Assembly: GCA_009760855.2 (NCBI GenBank)
Contig: WPIO01000154.1
Location: forward strand, 680,001 to 744,000
Source: Cristatella mucedo
Lineage: Eukaryota; Bryozoa; Phylactolaemata; Cristatellidae
DNA: 64,000 nucleotides
Reading direction: 5' to 3'
Shown: positions 23,579-36,172 of the stretch, in pieces
Layout of the letters: every line of letters starts with the position of its first letter
Numbering within the stretch: position 1 is the stretch's first letter
Position numbers and translations under genes: made by a program
The notes under the pieces: model-generated
The model's database searches: none
The model's input: only the letters and a program-made list of their open reading frames with translations
Told to the model about the DNA's origin: nothing

Positions 23579-24447
23579 AGACACTCAGGAACTTTGATTA
23601 GTAGGAACGTGGCTAGTAACATACACAGAATCCTGCATTTTCATTCACACAATGTGCTCGGGTTTTACAAGAAGATATCAGCTTCCCGTCAGGACAGACC
23701 TACCTAGGGATGGGCCGTTGTTTCATAACTTTAGGTTTAAACTTTAACCCATAACGTGCTGTTGGCATAAGTGACTTCACACTACTATTCGGTTGACCAA
23801 CAAATACGGACTAAAAATCCTTAAACTTGACAACGAACCCCCACCCATGGCTTCTTCATACCTGAACTGCTACACGTGTTTTGACCGCCGGTCACGTGCC
23901 CTCGGGTCCCCTCAGAACAATGCATTGGCTGTCCTCTACCCTTGCTCGAAGAGCTTCGCTGCGGCCCCCATTTGCCTCATGTGGAGATCGCTCCCCTACA
24001 GTTCTCCCAGGCTGACAACTTCTATGCAGCTGCCGAGTCTGGCAGCTCGGTGCAGATCTATCCAGATCCTCGGGTGCTGCTGCTTTCTAGGCTACTCACT
24101 TCGTCGACACTGGTTTCCACACTGCAGCTGTGCGCTGGGCATTTTCTAATCTGCTTCTCGAAGTTTCTTGCCTTTACACCTGCCACTGCATGCGCACCGC
24201 GCCGCGTTGAGCACTCCGTCTAGGTGCGCGTGCAATCTCTCCAGCATTGGTACACCTATGCAGTCTGCATAGCTGTGGGTAGAGCTTGCCAGAGATATGT
24301 GCATTAGGCAAAAAGAAGCTTAAAGCACACCGGTGTATTACAGCATTCTGTAGGTCTCTGTGATTGGTCTTTTGTGTGCATGTATCTGCTTACAGCTATG
24401 CAGGCTGCTTGCTAATGCTACCACCAAACATTAGGTAATGCTGTACA

Positions 24448-24522
24448 TGCAGCATCTGTAAAGTGTCTAGAGAGAGATTCAGTTCTCTGATGGTGCTATA
24501 CTAATTTATTATTATTATTGTT
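24448..24522 (+). mobile_element. Family A LINE tail
   Basis: CATCTGTAAAGTGTCTAGAG, then CAGTTCTCTGATGGTGCTAT and a (TTA)n tail. Confidence 0.75.
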
Positions 24523-24608
24523 AGACTAGCCGGTCCCCCTCTTTCAGTTGCATCAAGACGATGGGAGAAAGGAGTGTCGCCTGCCGGGAATGCCGATCAC
24601 CTGTCGAG

Positions 24609-24630
24609 CTGCTGCTGCTGCTGCTGCACG
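24609..24630. repeat. (CTG)n microsatellite
   Basis: Seven CTG units on the + strand, upstream of POLD1 exon c. Confidence 0.9.
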
Positions 24631-25343
24631 GGAATGTGTCGCCGTGTGCAGCAGCAACAGGCTGCTGGCTCCTTGCAGTAATCGAGTCTTTCTGGAAAGA
24701 GCATACCTCGTTGGGCTTGTGCAGGGTGCCTAGGACTTGGCCGAGAGAAAGAGCCAATAGAAAGGATCAGGTAGGGTTATATTAATCTATGATACGAATT
24801 AATCAAAGAACAATTTCTTGTCTCGGAACAGTTTTAGAACTACGTAAGGTCAAGTTGGAGGGGGCAGCTGCTCGTCAATGCAATCCCTCTTAATCCTAGT
24901 TTGCAATTAATCCTTTAACTTAATTAATCCTCTTGATTTCGACGTCTCGGCAGCCTGCTGGCCAGTCGCAGGAAAACTGTTGGTGGTGACTAGCCGTGGC
25001 CAGCAGCGCTCTCTGCCAGCCTGGCCAGTGGACGCCAGTGGACTCCCAGGCCAAAGCGGAGAGCTTATGCTCCGGCAGCTCCCTTCGGCTTGTGTGTAAG
25101 CGTTGCACGCAGCTGTTCTTTAGGCACAAACAAGAACGTGTGCACTGGCCGGCCGCCGTGACGCAGCAGGGCTGCCACCGCTGTCGTAGCGACGTCTGCG
25201 GTCATGTGCCCTGCGACGTTGGCTGCTCTCGTGCACGCAGCATTGACACTGTGTGCTGCTGAGCCTGCCTCGGGCGTCTGCCGCTGCCCCCAACCGCTGG
25301 CCTCGTCTTGGCTCACGTCCGGTCGTTGGTCTGCCGGTTTTAG

Positions 25344-25457
25344 GTGGTGAGCACACGAGGGTGAAGACGCTGGTCACCTCCAAGGTCGGCGGCTTGGCTG
25401 CTTTCACCAGAAAGCAGGCGACCTGTGTGGGCTGCAAGGCCGTTCTGGAGAAGGACG
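25344..25457 (+). CDS. POLD1: DNA polymerase delta catalytic subunit, exon c (first half of CysA zinc module)
   Basis: The exon begins GEHTRVKTLVTSKVGGLAAF and ends with a CVGC motif followed by KAVLEKD. In POLD1 this Cys-x2-Cys is the first half of the CysA zinc-binding module, which serves PCNA-dependent processivity. The acceptor TTTTAG precedes 25344 and the donor GTGAGA follows 25457. It enters in phase 1 (Arg completed by GT) and leaves in phase 1 (split Glu codon). The second half of the zinc module is on the next exon, 10.7 kb away. The residue string TRKQAT replaces the usual basic stretch before CVGC; otherwise conservation is strong. Confidence 0.94.
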
Positions 25458-26221
25458 GTGAGAAGCGCATGCAGACGTACTTGTAGATGGCTCACTGTTT
25501 CTTATAGCACGCTGCCCCCTGCTCGTCGGGCGGGTGAAAGTGGGGAGTGGGACTCGCCTGTTGCCCGAACCATCAGGCAGGAGGCAGATTAGTTCCGTTT
25601 TCTTTGTCTGTTCTGTTCCTGAGGCCATCTCACTGCAGGTCCTTGAAAGATGGAGGAGATTGATCAGTTTTTCCTAGTTTACTTTTTGCTTTAAGACTAC
25701 CTCTAAGCTGTCTAGGATCGTCGTAAAGCTGGACTGAACTGCCTGGCGTTAACTCTTCAGCCAAAGCTTGTGTCTTGCCTGCTGCATATTGTTAGCCCCA
25801 CTGGCGTTTATTTTGCTGAGCGCAGCTTGACGTCCTTGACATTCAGACCGAGGGGCCGGCAGCAGGTTCATGGAAATGCTGGGGTGCTCTCTTTCTCTGC
25901 ATTCACTACACTGCAGCTGCTGCCGACGCCAGCACAGTCCCACGTGACTCGCCCTTATGGGCCACTTCCACGAACGGTGATGGCACACACCCTCCACCGT
26001 AGGCTGACTAAAGCTATGAGCCACCAAATGCAATCATTTAATTGCCAGAAAGGCTGTGACAGCCGACCCCCTAGAGTCAGTAGAATGCCTGAGTAATCTG
26101 TCTAAGGCGGCTAGGGCGATCGTGCCTTGACTCCTCCACCTCCATCTTAGCTCTTAGCTTTTAGGTGTTTGTGCATTCTCAGGTCAGCCGCCAAACATTT
26201 ACGTGTAAGCTAGTCTGCCTA

Positions 26222-26516
26222 TTTGCATTTCATCTTACGCAACGACAACTGCTCTCCTGCTACCGACTATGGCACGTCCTTTCCAGCGGTTCTGAACTGC
26301 TACTTCCATGCTACTCACTACCTCAACTGCTCTCCTGACTCTGCTATGCTTCCCACTATGCTTTCTCTTTGTTGCGTGAGACGAAGTCCGTTGGCTACCG
26401 AATGCGTACCGAAAGCCGCTTAGGCTGTGAGTGCGCTATACAAAACTCTCCTGCGTAACACCCACATGGTCTGTATGACTTTGTGGAGTTACTGACGGAG
26501 ATACATTACATTACAT
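26222..26516 (+). mobile_element. Family B LINE 3' end
   Basis: ACGCAACGACAACTGCTCTC then the GACTATGGC, CTGACTCTGCTATGCTTCCC and GAGATACATTACATTACATT blocks. Confidence 0.9.
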
Positions 26517-26607
26517 TTGTCTTTTCACGTGACCACAGGAGACCCTTGGCCAGACTGTAGTTGCCCCTCATCTGTGACTGAGGAACCGAGCCACATCCCT
26601 CTTTCAA

Positions 26608-26728
<121 letters not shown>

Positions 26729-26912
26729 TGGTCAAGATACTTGCATGTGCACCAGTCAGTGCACCACTTGGATGCAAAGACTTACAATTTTGTTTTTTCT
26801 GGATGCCATTGCACTGCCTGCTCTCCTAATGGTAGGGAGCAGGCATCTGTCATAGCTGTGTGCACACTCTGCTTGATACGATATTTTAGTTATTTCAGTT
26901 GCTCAAGTAGAA

Positions 26913-27067
<155 letters not shown>

Positions 27068-27251
27068 CGATCCCTCATCATGTGATCATGTTTGTGGTGG
27101 GCCATTGTGTACTGCCGTTCATGCAGAATTCAGTACTTCAAGCGGTCTTTCTGTCTTATGATTGGCCCAACAGGCTTAATGCATTTGGCATCCATTTTAC
27201 ACAATGTACCCTTGAAAGATGTATTTTACTGTACTCTATCACTATTTTGCA

Positions 27252-27523
27252 TTAGCTTCAACCCTTGATGCTAACTCCTTTTCATTTGACTGCAGCTCCG
27301 AGGTGTATACCATCATAACAATGAGCAGGCTTTATAAAGTGGAAAGAGAAGTAGTTCTGTCTAAAAAAAAAAAAGGATGGCCGATCCAGTCTCGAGATTT
27401 GCTTGATCTTGTTGGTTCTGCCTCCAAAGAATCTGAAGACCGATCTGCTAGATTACTAGTTATGATGTTTAACCTTGGAACAATTAGGGAGATGATCGGC
27501 AAGAGCCAAGCTGAGCTCAGGTG
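27252..27523 (+). other. Unassigned open reading frame
   Basis: An open stretch of about 90 codons includes MSRLYKVEREVVLSKKKKGW and LLDLVGSASKESEDRSARLL. The composition is protein-like (mixed charged and hydrophobic), but it crosses a 12-A run and has no recognised domain. It may be a transposon fragment or chance. Confidence 0.2.
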
Positions 27524-27747
27524 AAGCATCAAGGCTTTGCTGTAGAAATTGACCTTGGCCTTAACTAGGAAGGTTGATCAGAGTTTTAATAGTCATGATA
27601 TTCCGGTCTAGGCTGAACGGTCAGTCCTGTTGAACAAGTGGAAATAGTCACGATTTTCAGTATTTGTTTTCTCACTTAATAGTTTTAGCTAGCTTAGCAT
27701 GTGCTGTAAACCATGGCATATCTCGGCAGTTGCATGTAAAAATATTA

Positions 27748-27903
27748 GCTGATATAACAGCCTCATTTGTATAGCATCAGAAGATCCTAAACGGCTATCA
27801 CTACCACTTGCAATTGGCAATAAAGAATCGCCTACTGCAGGATTCGAACCCACGACCTCGATCGGAGACCAAGCACCTTACCTCTTAGGCTATCACGGCC
27901 CAG
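27748..27903 (-). mobile_element. tRNA-derived SINE-2, best copy
   Basis: The reverse complement gives AAGAGGTAAGGTGCTTGGTC, then GAGGTCGTGGGTTCGAATCC (Pol III B box GGTTCGAATCC), then TTTATTGCCAATTGCAAGTG, then a 3' part ending GCTATACAAATGAGGC. It is the most tRNA-like SINE head in the window. Confidence 0.82.
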
Positions 27904-29637
27904 TAAAAATTGCTCTTGGAGAAGCAAGCTCATATGCAGCGCTGGCTTGAATTGTGTGGTAGTTTTCCTGTTGAGATCATTACGGTACCCATTAGTAATA
28001 ATGTATTTCGAATAGTGCCAAGAGAGACACTTATTTGTCCATCTGCTTTACAACTTGCTGCAAGAGAAGGAATAACCAAGATTTAATCGCTAGTAAGGTT
28101 TCATGCTTAGACAAGCATGTGAAAGCACACGAAAGGCACTCACGACCGTCGGCTGTAGGGCTGCTGGTTTGTAACATGCTCTGAATCATGTACAGGTAAG
28201 CAGTTGAAGCACACAGAAAAAAGTCAAGTTAAAAACATATCGCTATTGCCCTTTTCACATCATGCATAGTTTTAGAACACCTAAGCATGCAACGGACAAT
28301 TCATTTGGACGAGGCGAGGAATAGGTGGGCTTTTACCCTCTTCCGAGGTTGCTTTAGCTGTCTTACCGTTTGGTCTAGCAAGAGCTCTCGGTTGGTCTTG
28401 AATGAGACCGGAGGTTATTGATGATTCTTCCGTGATCTTGTCCTCTATTCATTGCTACTGCTTTTAAATTTCCAAGTTGAATTCCCAAGTGGTTAGGGGG
28501 TCTTCCCTATTCGTGCTATCGAGCTGCGGGAAGGCACCGTTTTGTTTCCTACCTCCGATTGGCTTAGCCGGGTGTTGCCTCTGCCATGGTTCCACACCAA
28601 GCAGCAAACGTTTCTTGTCACGAGCCGATGCTCGTGACCACTCACGTGAAAAACCATAATGGCGTGTTGTATGTAAGCAAACTGCGCTTAGGTTCTTCAG
28701 TAACAGTACACAGTCTCGGTCCAGTCTTCCGGCTGGGTCTCACAAGCTCATTGTCGATGCCGCTGATGTCGTTGTGAGTCTTTAGTGGATGTCCTTGTTG
28801 ATGCCTTGGACCTGCTGATGCTTCCGGCAGCATGTACGCAAACTCCAGCAGCTGCTGCAAACTTGGATGAGCCGCTTGCTGTCGTGTGCCTTTGAGTGTT
28901 GTGGATTTCGTTTTGGCTAGAGAGTGGGTAGCCATGCATGTCGCAGACCAATGACAAAGAGGGAGAGGTATGGCTGAGCAAGAGACAGTAGCAAAAAACA
29001 GAGGAAGGCTGGAGTAGAATGAGACTAACACAGACAGACATAGACTAAAGAGGGAAACAGACAGGTACAGACAGGCAGTTACATGGAATGATGTATGCTG
29101 ACGTGTAAATGAGAAAGAAATAGAGAGCTTGTGGGCGGAGGCTGAGGCAGGAGGCAGTCTTCGAGACAAACAGAAGTCGCATCCCTGCTGCTGAGGTTGC
29201 ATCGGCGAAAGCCGGTGCAGAAAGTGTGCTGACCTAAAATCCGGGGGCCGAGCTGTCGCCTGCCTCCAAATGCCAAGGGCCTTGCTAATCGGCAGGCCAG
29301 ACATCCAAACCATCTGCTGCTACTGCTGCTGCTCCGTGCCCCTTCCCCCCCCCCCCCCGTTGCCCAGGGCTGCCCCAGGCCCTGAGAAGCCATGGCTGTG
29401 CAGAAGCAACCTCATTTAGCCTGGGCTCTGCACTGCTGCTACTAGCGAGCCGAGGCTCCTCTCCCCACAGCTCCTCTATGCTGAAGAAATGCCGTAGGCC
29501 AAATCCACCCCCTCACCAAGCCCAGCTGTTTGGCAGTGGTCATTTCCAATGGGGTGAAGATAGCCGGCTCAGAAATATCAAAGGCCTTCTAGATGTGGCT
29601 GATCTGCTCTCCTTAGCACTGCTGAAATCCCAAAATT

Positions 29638-29640
<3 letters not shown>
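27904..29640. other. POLD1 intron, unassigned
   Basis: A 223-codon minus-strand ORF (29313-28642) lacks any domain and is rich in Ser/Leu from low-complexity DNA. C14 occurs at 29345-29358. Confidence 0.5.

Positions 29641-29721
<81 letters not shown>
29641..29721. repeat. (TG)n microsatellite
   Basis: About 40 TG units. Confidence 0.98.
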
Positions 29722-29725
<4 letters not shown>

Positions 29726-30020
29726 CCTCGTGCATTCATACATGCCTGTGCACACGTGCATGTGTATGGATGCAGTAGAAGCGTGAGTACTACCGCCTGT
29801 GCCTGCATAGCTAACGCCTGCTGCTGCATTCGCCCGTGAGAGGCGATTTGTGCCGACAGAGGCAGCACACATTATTATGGATGTGCTGATGGAGAGGAGT
29901 CTCGGGGACAGAGAGGAAAGCAGAACTTTCAAGAAGACTTTCAGTCCTCTCCTGTAGAAGCAGTCAGCCAATGCCTTCAGCATGCAGGGCATGCTGCTGC
30001 AGAGCAATAAAGCAGAATAC

Positions 30021-30023
<3 letters not shown>

Positions 30024-30109
<86 letters not shown>
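30024..30109. repeat. (TA)n microsatellite
   Basis: About 43 TA units with one slip (ATTA) near 30062. Confidence 0.97.
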
Positions 30110-30114
<5 letters not shown>

Positions 30115-30529
30115 GGATACACAATACATAATACTGGAGCAGAATTGCCATCCTTTCGGAAGCCAGTATATTAATAATGAGAGCATTTTGTCTAGGCACC
30201 CTAGATAATCCAATTTCTTCTGGGCATTCGACTTATCTATTGGACAAGATGCATTTCAGTCGGCTAGTGTAGCAGAGCTCCAACTAGACTGTAGTATACC
30301 AGCTGGGCAGACTGCGCTGCGCACGTTTGTACAGTTTGCTGTTCGCCCTTCTCAAGCACCCTACCTCGCCTACCTTTTTTTTATCACTATTGTCTGTCGC
30401 TCACATGATCTCTAGCTGTGAACGATCATTGAAGGCCTATAACTCAGCCATAAAAGATTCGCTGCCAGCATGAGGTGTCAATTGTTTGTGCAACTATGTG
30501 GAGATTTTGTACTCCTAAATCCCTGCAGA

Positions 30530-31605
30530 TCATGCCGAGTCGGCTATTTGCTGCAGAGGAAGCTCTATCGAATGGTTAGTAGTCGCATGCTCAATAAACA
30601 ACAATAGTAACGTGGTTAGGGGTGACACGAACAGGGTCAGCATGCAAGTATGGTTAGTGGCAGCAGGCACAGTGTCAGCATGCATAAGCACCTAAATGAC
30701 GAATTGCAGGGTCTAAATGCTGTGATAAATGGATGCGTTTTTAGTCTCTTTTTGTGTGGACAAATCGGGAGATGTCGTGACGCCAATCGGAAGTGAGTTC
30801 CAGGCTTTGGGAGCATACAAACTAAAGGCATGGTCTCCAAAGGATTTGAGATATGTACGAGGTATGGGTAAGCAGTTAGATTCCGAAAAGCTGGTGGTAC
30901 TATGCTGAGCCTGGTGGGAGAGTAGATCTGATAGGTAGTCTTTAGCCAAAGAATGAAGGGACCTAAAAGAAAATGAGTGACAAAACCTTAAAGTCAATGG
31001 TCAGATCTACTGGGAGCCAGTGCATGTCGGCAAGAAGTGGTGTGATGTGGCAACTGCTGCACTCACAACAGACAAGCCTAGCTGCAGTTTTGCACCAGCT
31101 GTAAGCGCCTGATTGTACAGGCTGGTAGATCAGCAAGCAGTGAGTTACAGAAATCGAGACCGGATGTCACAAATGCATGGACCAACTTAGACGTGGTATC
31201 CTTACCTAAACAAGCTCGGATTTTAGCAATGTTATGCAGTTGAAAGTAAACAGACGGCTGTGGAGCTGATGTGGTCGTCTAATGAAAGGTCATTTTGTAA
31301 CACGACACCTAGATTTTGTGCAGATTCAACGGGAGATATGCTGGCAAGCCGATTTTGAGGGTTGCGCTTTCTAATTTCTGAGTCACATATGGTTGGCTTA
31401 TAACCAGTACGTTGGTTTTATTTTCATTCAATTTGAGAAAGTTAGCTGCCACCCGTGTGCAGATGTCAGCAACACATTCGGCAAGCACTTGAGAGATTTC
31501 GAAGTGCTGGAGGGCTGGGAGGGATCAAAGCAAAGGTACAACTGGCTGTCATTTGCATTGAAGTGAAAGCCTAGATTGTGCTTGGCAATCACATCGGCAA
31601 GAGGG
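30530..31605 (-). mobile_element. Family A LINE, 1.1-kb copy
   Basis: In reverse it covers the 3' UTR (GTTAGGGGTGACACGAACAG at 30617), the ORF2 C-terminus (SLAKDYLSDLLSHQAQHSTT, NSLPIGVTTSPDL in 30997-30713) and RT parts down to TTGTGCTTGGCAATCACATC at 31577. Frameshifts are frequent. The (AAT)n tail is missing. Confidence 0.88.
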
Positions 31606-31606
31606 T

Positions 31607-31694
31607 CAAGTACCTAGATAGAGATTCAGTTCTCTGATGGTGCTATACAAATATAGTGTTAGTATTGTTATTATTATCGTTATTATTATTATTG
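31607..31694 (+). mobile_element. Family A LINE tail, opposite strand
   Basis: TCAAGTACCTAGATAGAGAT, CAGTTCTCTGATGGTGCTAT and a TTATTA-rich tail. It abuts the reverse copy 30530-31605. Confidence 0.75.
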
Positions 31695-31892
31695 GGCCCT
31701 TAAAGTATTGTGGGCCTCAGGGCTTGTTCTATCTTTTCATTATGTGTATTATCACTCACTTACTTCCCATGCTGCCTGAATCAATGGCATTCGCTCTTGG
31801 ATGACTTCTTGAAGCAAGCGATGAGGCGATAAGACCAACTTCATTGCTATTTGTCAAACCTTGTGTCACCTTCACTCATGTTGGAAGACCTC

Positions 31893-32045
31893 ACCATCAT
31901 TAAGGTGCTAGCTCTTCGCGACCGAGCTCGTGGAATCGAATCCTGCAGCTTGCAATCCTGTATTGCCAACTGCAAGCTGTGGGGATAGCCGTTAAGGCTC
32001 TTCTCCAGCTGTACAAGTCAGGCTTCTTAAATCAGCTGATTATTT
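31893..32045 (+). mobile_element. tRNA-derived SINE-2
   Basis: TTAAGGTGCTAGCTCTTCGC, a mutated B box (GTGGAATCGAATCC), TGTATTGCCAACTGCAAGC and GGGATAGCCGTTAAGGCTCT align with 27748-27903 reversed. Confidence 0.75.
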
Positions 32046-32199
32046 TTTACTTAGGCTTATTACTTCCAAGTCGTTTGTCCATATTCGGGGAATTCTGTTC
32101 TGTAACGACTCGCAATTGAATGTGCATCACCTTCAATGCAATCACCTTCACAATCATTGCAATCACCTTCCCCGTCAATTGTAGGTTAACTTGAAACCG

Positions 32200-32942
32200 A
32201 GTGTGCATTACTGCAATTTCTTTTGTTGAATACCTCAGCCCTTAATTGTCTGCAACTAATGAAAAACTCAGCAGCCCACCTGGTCGATCTGTCGTCAACG
32301 TGTAGTTGCCTGTCATACCACCTCGGTCTGAACTTCACAGCTACCTTGTCAGGATCTCCTCTTTCCCCGGGGCCTACTGGTCTCTAAATGTACTTGCATC
32401 AGCTGTATGACTATCCGACCTCCTTGCTCCTCTAGTGTGCTGTCCCGGCACGTGATCCTCATCTTTGCCGTCGTCCTGCCATTCCTCGTGCTAAATGGAA
32501 ATCGTTTGGTGATTGGGCATGATCAGTTGTGAGCACAGAAAGTTTCAAACTTGCCACCGTTTGTCTGTCATCTCTTGCATTGACTTCGCATCATTTAAGT
32601 TGTGCTCAGCTTTCCCTGCACCCCAGTGAGCTTGTCTTTTTTGCTCGTGTGTGCTTGGTTTGCTTGTTTGTGCACGATTAAATGCTCCTTACTAGAGTAG
32701 ATATCATATTAACCAGCAGCCTTGAGTGCCTTCGTATCGTTAGTATTCGCATTCTGATCTATTCTGTGCATGATACTTTAGTGTTCGTGCTTGCCCTTGT
32801 AATCATTGTGTAGCTTGCTCATCTTTAATTATTGGTTATTGCATCTTTCCCAGCCAGTTTTAAAGTGCCTAGAGAGAAATTTGGTTCTCTTATGGTGCCG
32901 TACAAAAGGCTAAATATTATTATTATTACTATTATTACATGA
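32200..32942 (+). mobile_element. Family C LINE 3' half
   Basis: The + strand reads MKNSAAHLVDLSS and later KWKSFGDWA, a decayed ORF2 C-terminus. A 3' UTR follows with CTCAGCTTTCCCTGCACC and ACCAGCAGCCTTGAGTGC, then the hairpin tail AAAGTGCCTAGAGAGAAATT and a TTA-rich end. The UTR is shared with 45640-46000 and differs from families A and B. Confidence 0.72.
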
Positions 32943-33244
32943 TAGAGTGCAAGAAATCAGATTAGTTGTATTAAGAATGATTGACCAGAAAGGAACTTCT
33001 TTGCTTGCTCTGTCGTCGTGTCAGCCTTTGTCGGTGCCGTTGCAGCACAATATGTGGCCTCCTTTCCAATCGAAATCAAACACGTGCAGAGCTGCCACAA
33101 GGCTTCATGTGCGACCGAGAGTCCACCCTCAAGGAGGTCTCAGCATACGTGCCGCTTTTCTACCTGGGGCAACCGATAGTTCATTGTTTTCTCCCTCCAT
33201 CCCAGCCTCGCTCCCTCCCTCGCTCCCTCCTTCCCTCTCTCTCT

Positions 33245-33252
33245 CACACATT

Positions 33253-33316
<64 letters not shown>

Positions 33317-33324
33317 AATGTGTG
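33245..33324. repeat. Perfect 80-bp palindrome around (TA)28
   Basis: CACACATTCTTA at 33245-33256 is the exact reverse complement of TAAGAATGTGTG at 33313-33324, and the centre is pure TA. It can form a 40-bp-arm cruciform. Confidence 0.92.
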
Positions 33325-33342
33325 TGTGTATGTATATATAAC

Positions 33343-33868
33343 AATAATAATAATAATGCACTTGATAAAGCGCCCTCAGAGAACTCAATCTCTTTCTAGG
33401 CGCTTTACATTTGCTGCAAAGGGAAATGCAATTGAATGGTGAGTAATATCATGCTTGATAAACAAACAACATGAATAACATGGTTAGGGGTGGCATGCAC
33501 AGGGTCAGCTTGCATAAGCACATTAAGGACGAATCAGAGGGACCCACTAAATGCTGTCCTAAATAGGTGTGTTTTTAAGTTATTTTTAAATGTGGTCAAG
33601 TCAGGGGATGTTCTAACGCAAGTCGAAAGGGAGTTCCTGACTTTGGGGCATATGAACTAAATGCACGGTCTCCAAAGGATTTGAGGTTTGTACGAGGTAT
33701 TTGTATGCTGTTGGATTCCGAAAAGTGGTTGGTACGATTGCTTGGCCTGGTAGGGGAGTAGATCTGAGAGATAGACTAGGGCCCAAGAATGAAGTGACCT
33801 AGAAGTGAGCGACAAAACCTTGAAGTCGATCCGTTGCTTGACTGGGAGCCAGTGCAGGTCCATATTTA
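33343..33868 (-). mobile_element. Family A LINE inserted in AT/GT microsatellite
   Basis: The reversed tail AATAATAATAATGCACTTGA, 3' UTR and ORF2 C-terminus ([20 protein letters not shown] at 33860). TA/TG repeats flank it on both sides. Confidence 0.9.
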
Positions 33869-33869
33869 T

Positions 33870-33872
33870 GTG

Positions 33873-33924
<52 letters not shown>

Positions 33925-33925
33925 C
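33870..33925. repeat. (TA)n microsatellite
   Basis: GTGTATATATATACATATAT and further TA units. It is the right flank of the LINE 33343-33868. Confidence 0.95.
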
Positions 33926-33954
33926 ATGATTATTTTTCTTTTATAGTATATATA

Positions 33955-34020
33955 CAGTACCTAGAAAGAGATTTGAGTTTTCTTTGTGCATACTTTACTA
34001 CAAATGTCTTGTTATTATTA
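33955..34020 (+). mobile_element. Family A LINE tail, diverged
   Basis: CAGTACCTAGAAAGAGATTT, GAGTTTTCTTTGTGC and a TTATTATT end. Confidence 0.55.
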
Positions 34021-34489
34021 TGCATGTAGATATACATCCGTGGGAGTGCTCTTCTGTAGGCTAGCGGACGCTAGCTCCATTTGGTTGTTCGGTTTTTGTT
34101 GTAAGTGGTTGAAAGCTCACTAAGCTGTGCGACCAGATAGACTCTCCTGCGGCAGCCTCGTAGCTTTTGCATGTGCTTTGCCATCACTCTCTAATAATTA
34201 GTCAGTGTGCATGGACTTCACAAGTATATATGCTAAGCGGCGAGATGTGTCGGCAGCTGGACCCATACCCTGGCATCGGTACCACATAGAAATTCTCTCA
34301 CACTCTCTCTCTCTGTTTATGAAAAAAATTGACAAATCTATTCGACTCGTAACTTTTGCTTCTTCACACTGCTCCTGCCCCTTTGGCCTAGGGAAATTTG
34401 CCCAGGATATAGGTACTTCCAGCTGTCCGAGGGTGGTTGTGGGAGGGGGCGATTTCTACCCTACCTGGCTCAGCCACTGGCTGGAAAGG

Positions 34490-35366
34490 AAACATGGCGG
34501 TCGGGTAGTGACAATATGCACAGTGTCAACTTGCGGTAACACGCAGAGGACAAAACACACGGACCCTCTGATGAGCAATTGGCTTTTAGCTTCTTTTTTT
34601 AATGTTGTCAAGTCATGGGGTTTCGTGACGTCAGTCCAGTGAGTTCTAGGCGTTAGAAGCATAGGAACTGAAGTTTCGGTCATCGATGGATTTTAGGTTA
34701 ACTAAAGGCATTGCTAAGAGACTCGAGTCAGAAGAGGGGTGGTGCTGTTCCTGGCCTGACAGTGGAGTCTTTCCAAAAGGCATGCCGAAGCACGAGAATA
34801 GAAGAACCTAAAAGTGACTGATAAAGCCTTGTAGTTGGTGCACTGCTTGATGAAAAACGAGTGCAGGTCGGTGAGAAGTCGTGTAAGGTATCGATTGTGA
34901 CGTTCACGATTGACAGGCCTGTCTGCTGAGTTCTGGCCTTACTTTAAGCACCTTATTGCATAGGAAAGATCATCTAGCAGTTAGTTACAAAAGTTTTGTT
35001 GGGATGTCACAGACAACTGGAGCAGCTTGGCTATGGTATTTGTATCTAACTTTGCAAGAAATATCTCAATGATGCTGCAAGTAGGCAGACTTGATTGCTG
35101 AAATGCTGTGGTCTTCTTGTGAATCGTTAATTTGTAAGATGATACCCTGATTCTCAGAATAGGCCACATGAGATATGCTGGCCGAGTCCATTTTGAGGGA
35201 TAGTCTTTCCTACACGTCAGAGTAATGTCTTACTTACCCATAATCGGCATGCAATTAAAGTGATTTTACCACTATCCAAGTGCGAGTATCATTGATACAT
35301 GCTGCAGAGATTAGAGAGACAGAAAGAGAGGGGGAGAGTGGAGGGAGAGAGTGCACGAGGGCAAGT

Positions 35367-35405
<39 letters not shown>

Positions 35406-35500
35406 CGTGCGTGTGAGCTTGAAGGTAGGGAGGGATCGAAGCACAGCTACAGATGTGTCACCTGCAAAACAATAGGAAAAGCTTAGATTACCCTGCTTAG
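34490..35500 (-). mobile_element. Family A LINE, diverged copy with internal GT tract
   Basis: Reversed blocks ATGCACAGTGTCAACTTGCG, GAACTGAAG, AACGAGTGCAGGTCGGTGAG, GCAGACTTGATTGCTGAAAT and, after a (GT)n expansion at 35370-35401, GGAGGGATCGAAGCACAGCT. The order follows family A throughout. Confidence 0.78.
35370..35410. repeat. (GT)n microsatellite inside a LINE copy
   Basis: About 16 GT units followed by GCGTGCGTGCG. Confidence 0.95.
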
Positions 35501-35734
35501 AGTGTATCGAATGGCTCTACCAATCTAGCAATCAGCATTAGCCTCAGGTCTTTCCTGAGAAGCGCCTGCCTGCTCCAGCTCCTGGCAGCATCAGTTACTT
35601 CTAATGTTACTGCATGCATGCACTTTAACATCTGTGGTTGCAATGATTGAGGTGTCGCTCCTGTTGCTGCTGCTTTTTTGGATCATTTGTTGGAACTCAC
35701 GGAACTTGCTCCTCCTCTCCTCCTGCCACCTGAC

Positions 35735-35820
35735 CTTGCCCCTCGACCTGCCACTGACCTTGTTCCTCTTTCTGCCACTGACCTTGCCCCTCTTTCTGCC
35801 ACTGACCTTGTCCCTCCTCC
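35735..35820. repeat. 24-bp minisatellite
   Basis: Three to four units of TTTCTGCCACTGACCTTG with CCCCTC or TTCCTC between them. Confidence 0.8.
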
Positions 35821-35907
35821 TGCAGCTCCTTGGCTGCTCGGTGGCTCAGAGCCTCAGCGGCCTGTCTGCAGCGTGCCCGGACTCGAGTGTCATCAATGCA
35901 TGCAAGT

Positions 35908-35995
35908 AATAATAATAGTAATAATAATACACTTGATAAAGCACCCTCAAAGAACTCAATCACTTTCCAGGTGCTTTACATTTACAAGTAGCCTC
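35908..35995 (-). mobile_element. Family A LINE tail
   Basis: AATAATAATAGTAATAATAA then ACTTGATAAAGCACCCTCAA and CCAGGTGCTTTACATTTAC. It ends 178 bp before POLD1 exon d. Confidence 0.85.
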
Positions 35996-36172
35996 TTGTC
36001 CCATTATTTGGGCGCGCTCAGACTGACTTTGGATCATTTTGTTGCCTGCCCTGTGGCTGCCTGCATGTCCCGGAACAGCCGCTCGCTGTCTGCCTCACCG
36101 TCGTCAAGCTTGCCTCTTGCTCGATCGGCTAGCCATGCTCGATCTGCTTGCCATGCTCGATCCGTCGTGCAG

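Larger units (their letters stand above)
22661..24447. other. POLD1 intron, few features
   Basis: Only the GA tract and a family B tail are assigned. ORFs at 23793-24223 show no known motif. Confidence 0.5.

Noticed and set aside
28642-29313. 223-codon minus-strand ORF with a hydrophobic stretch
   Set aside because: The hydrophobic part derives from low-complexity purine/pyrimidine-rich DNA; no domain, no splice context, overlapping ORFs in other frames.
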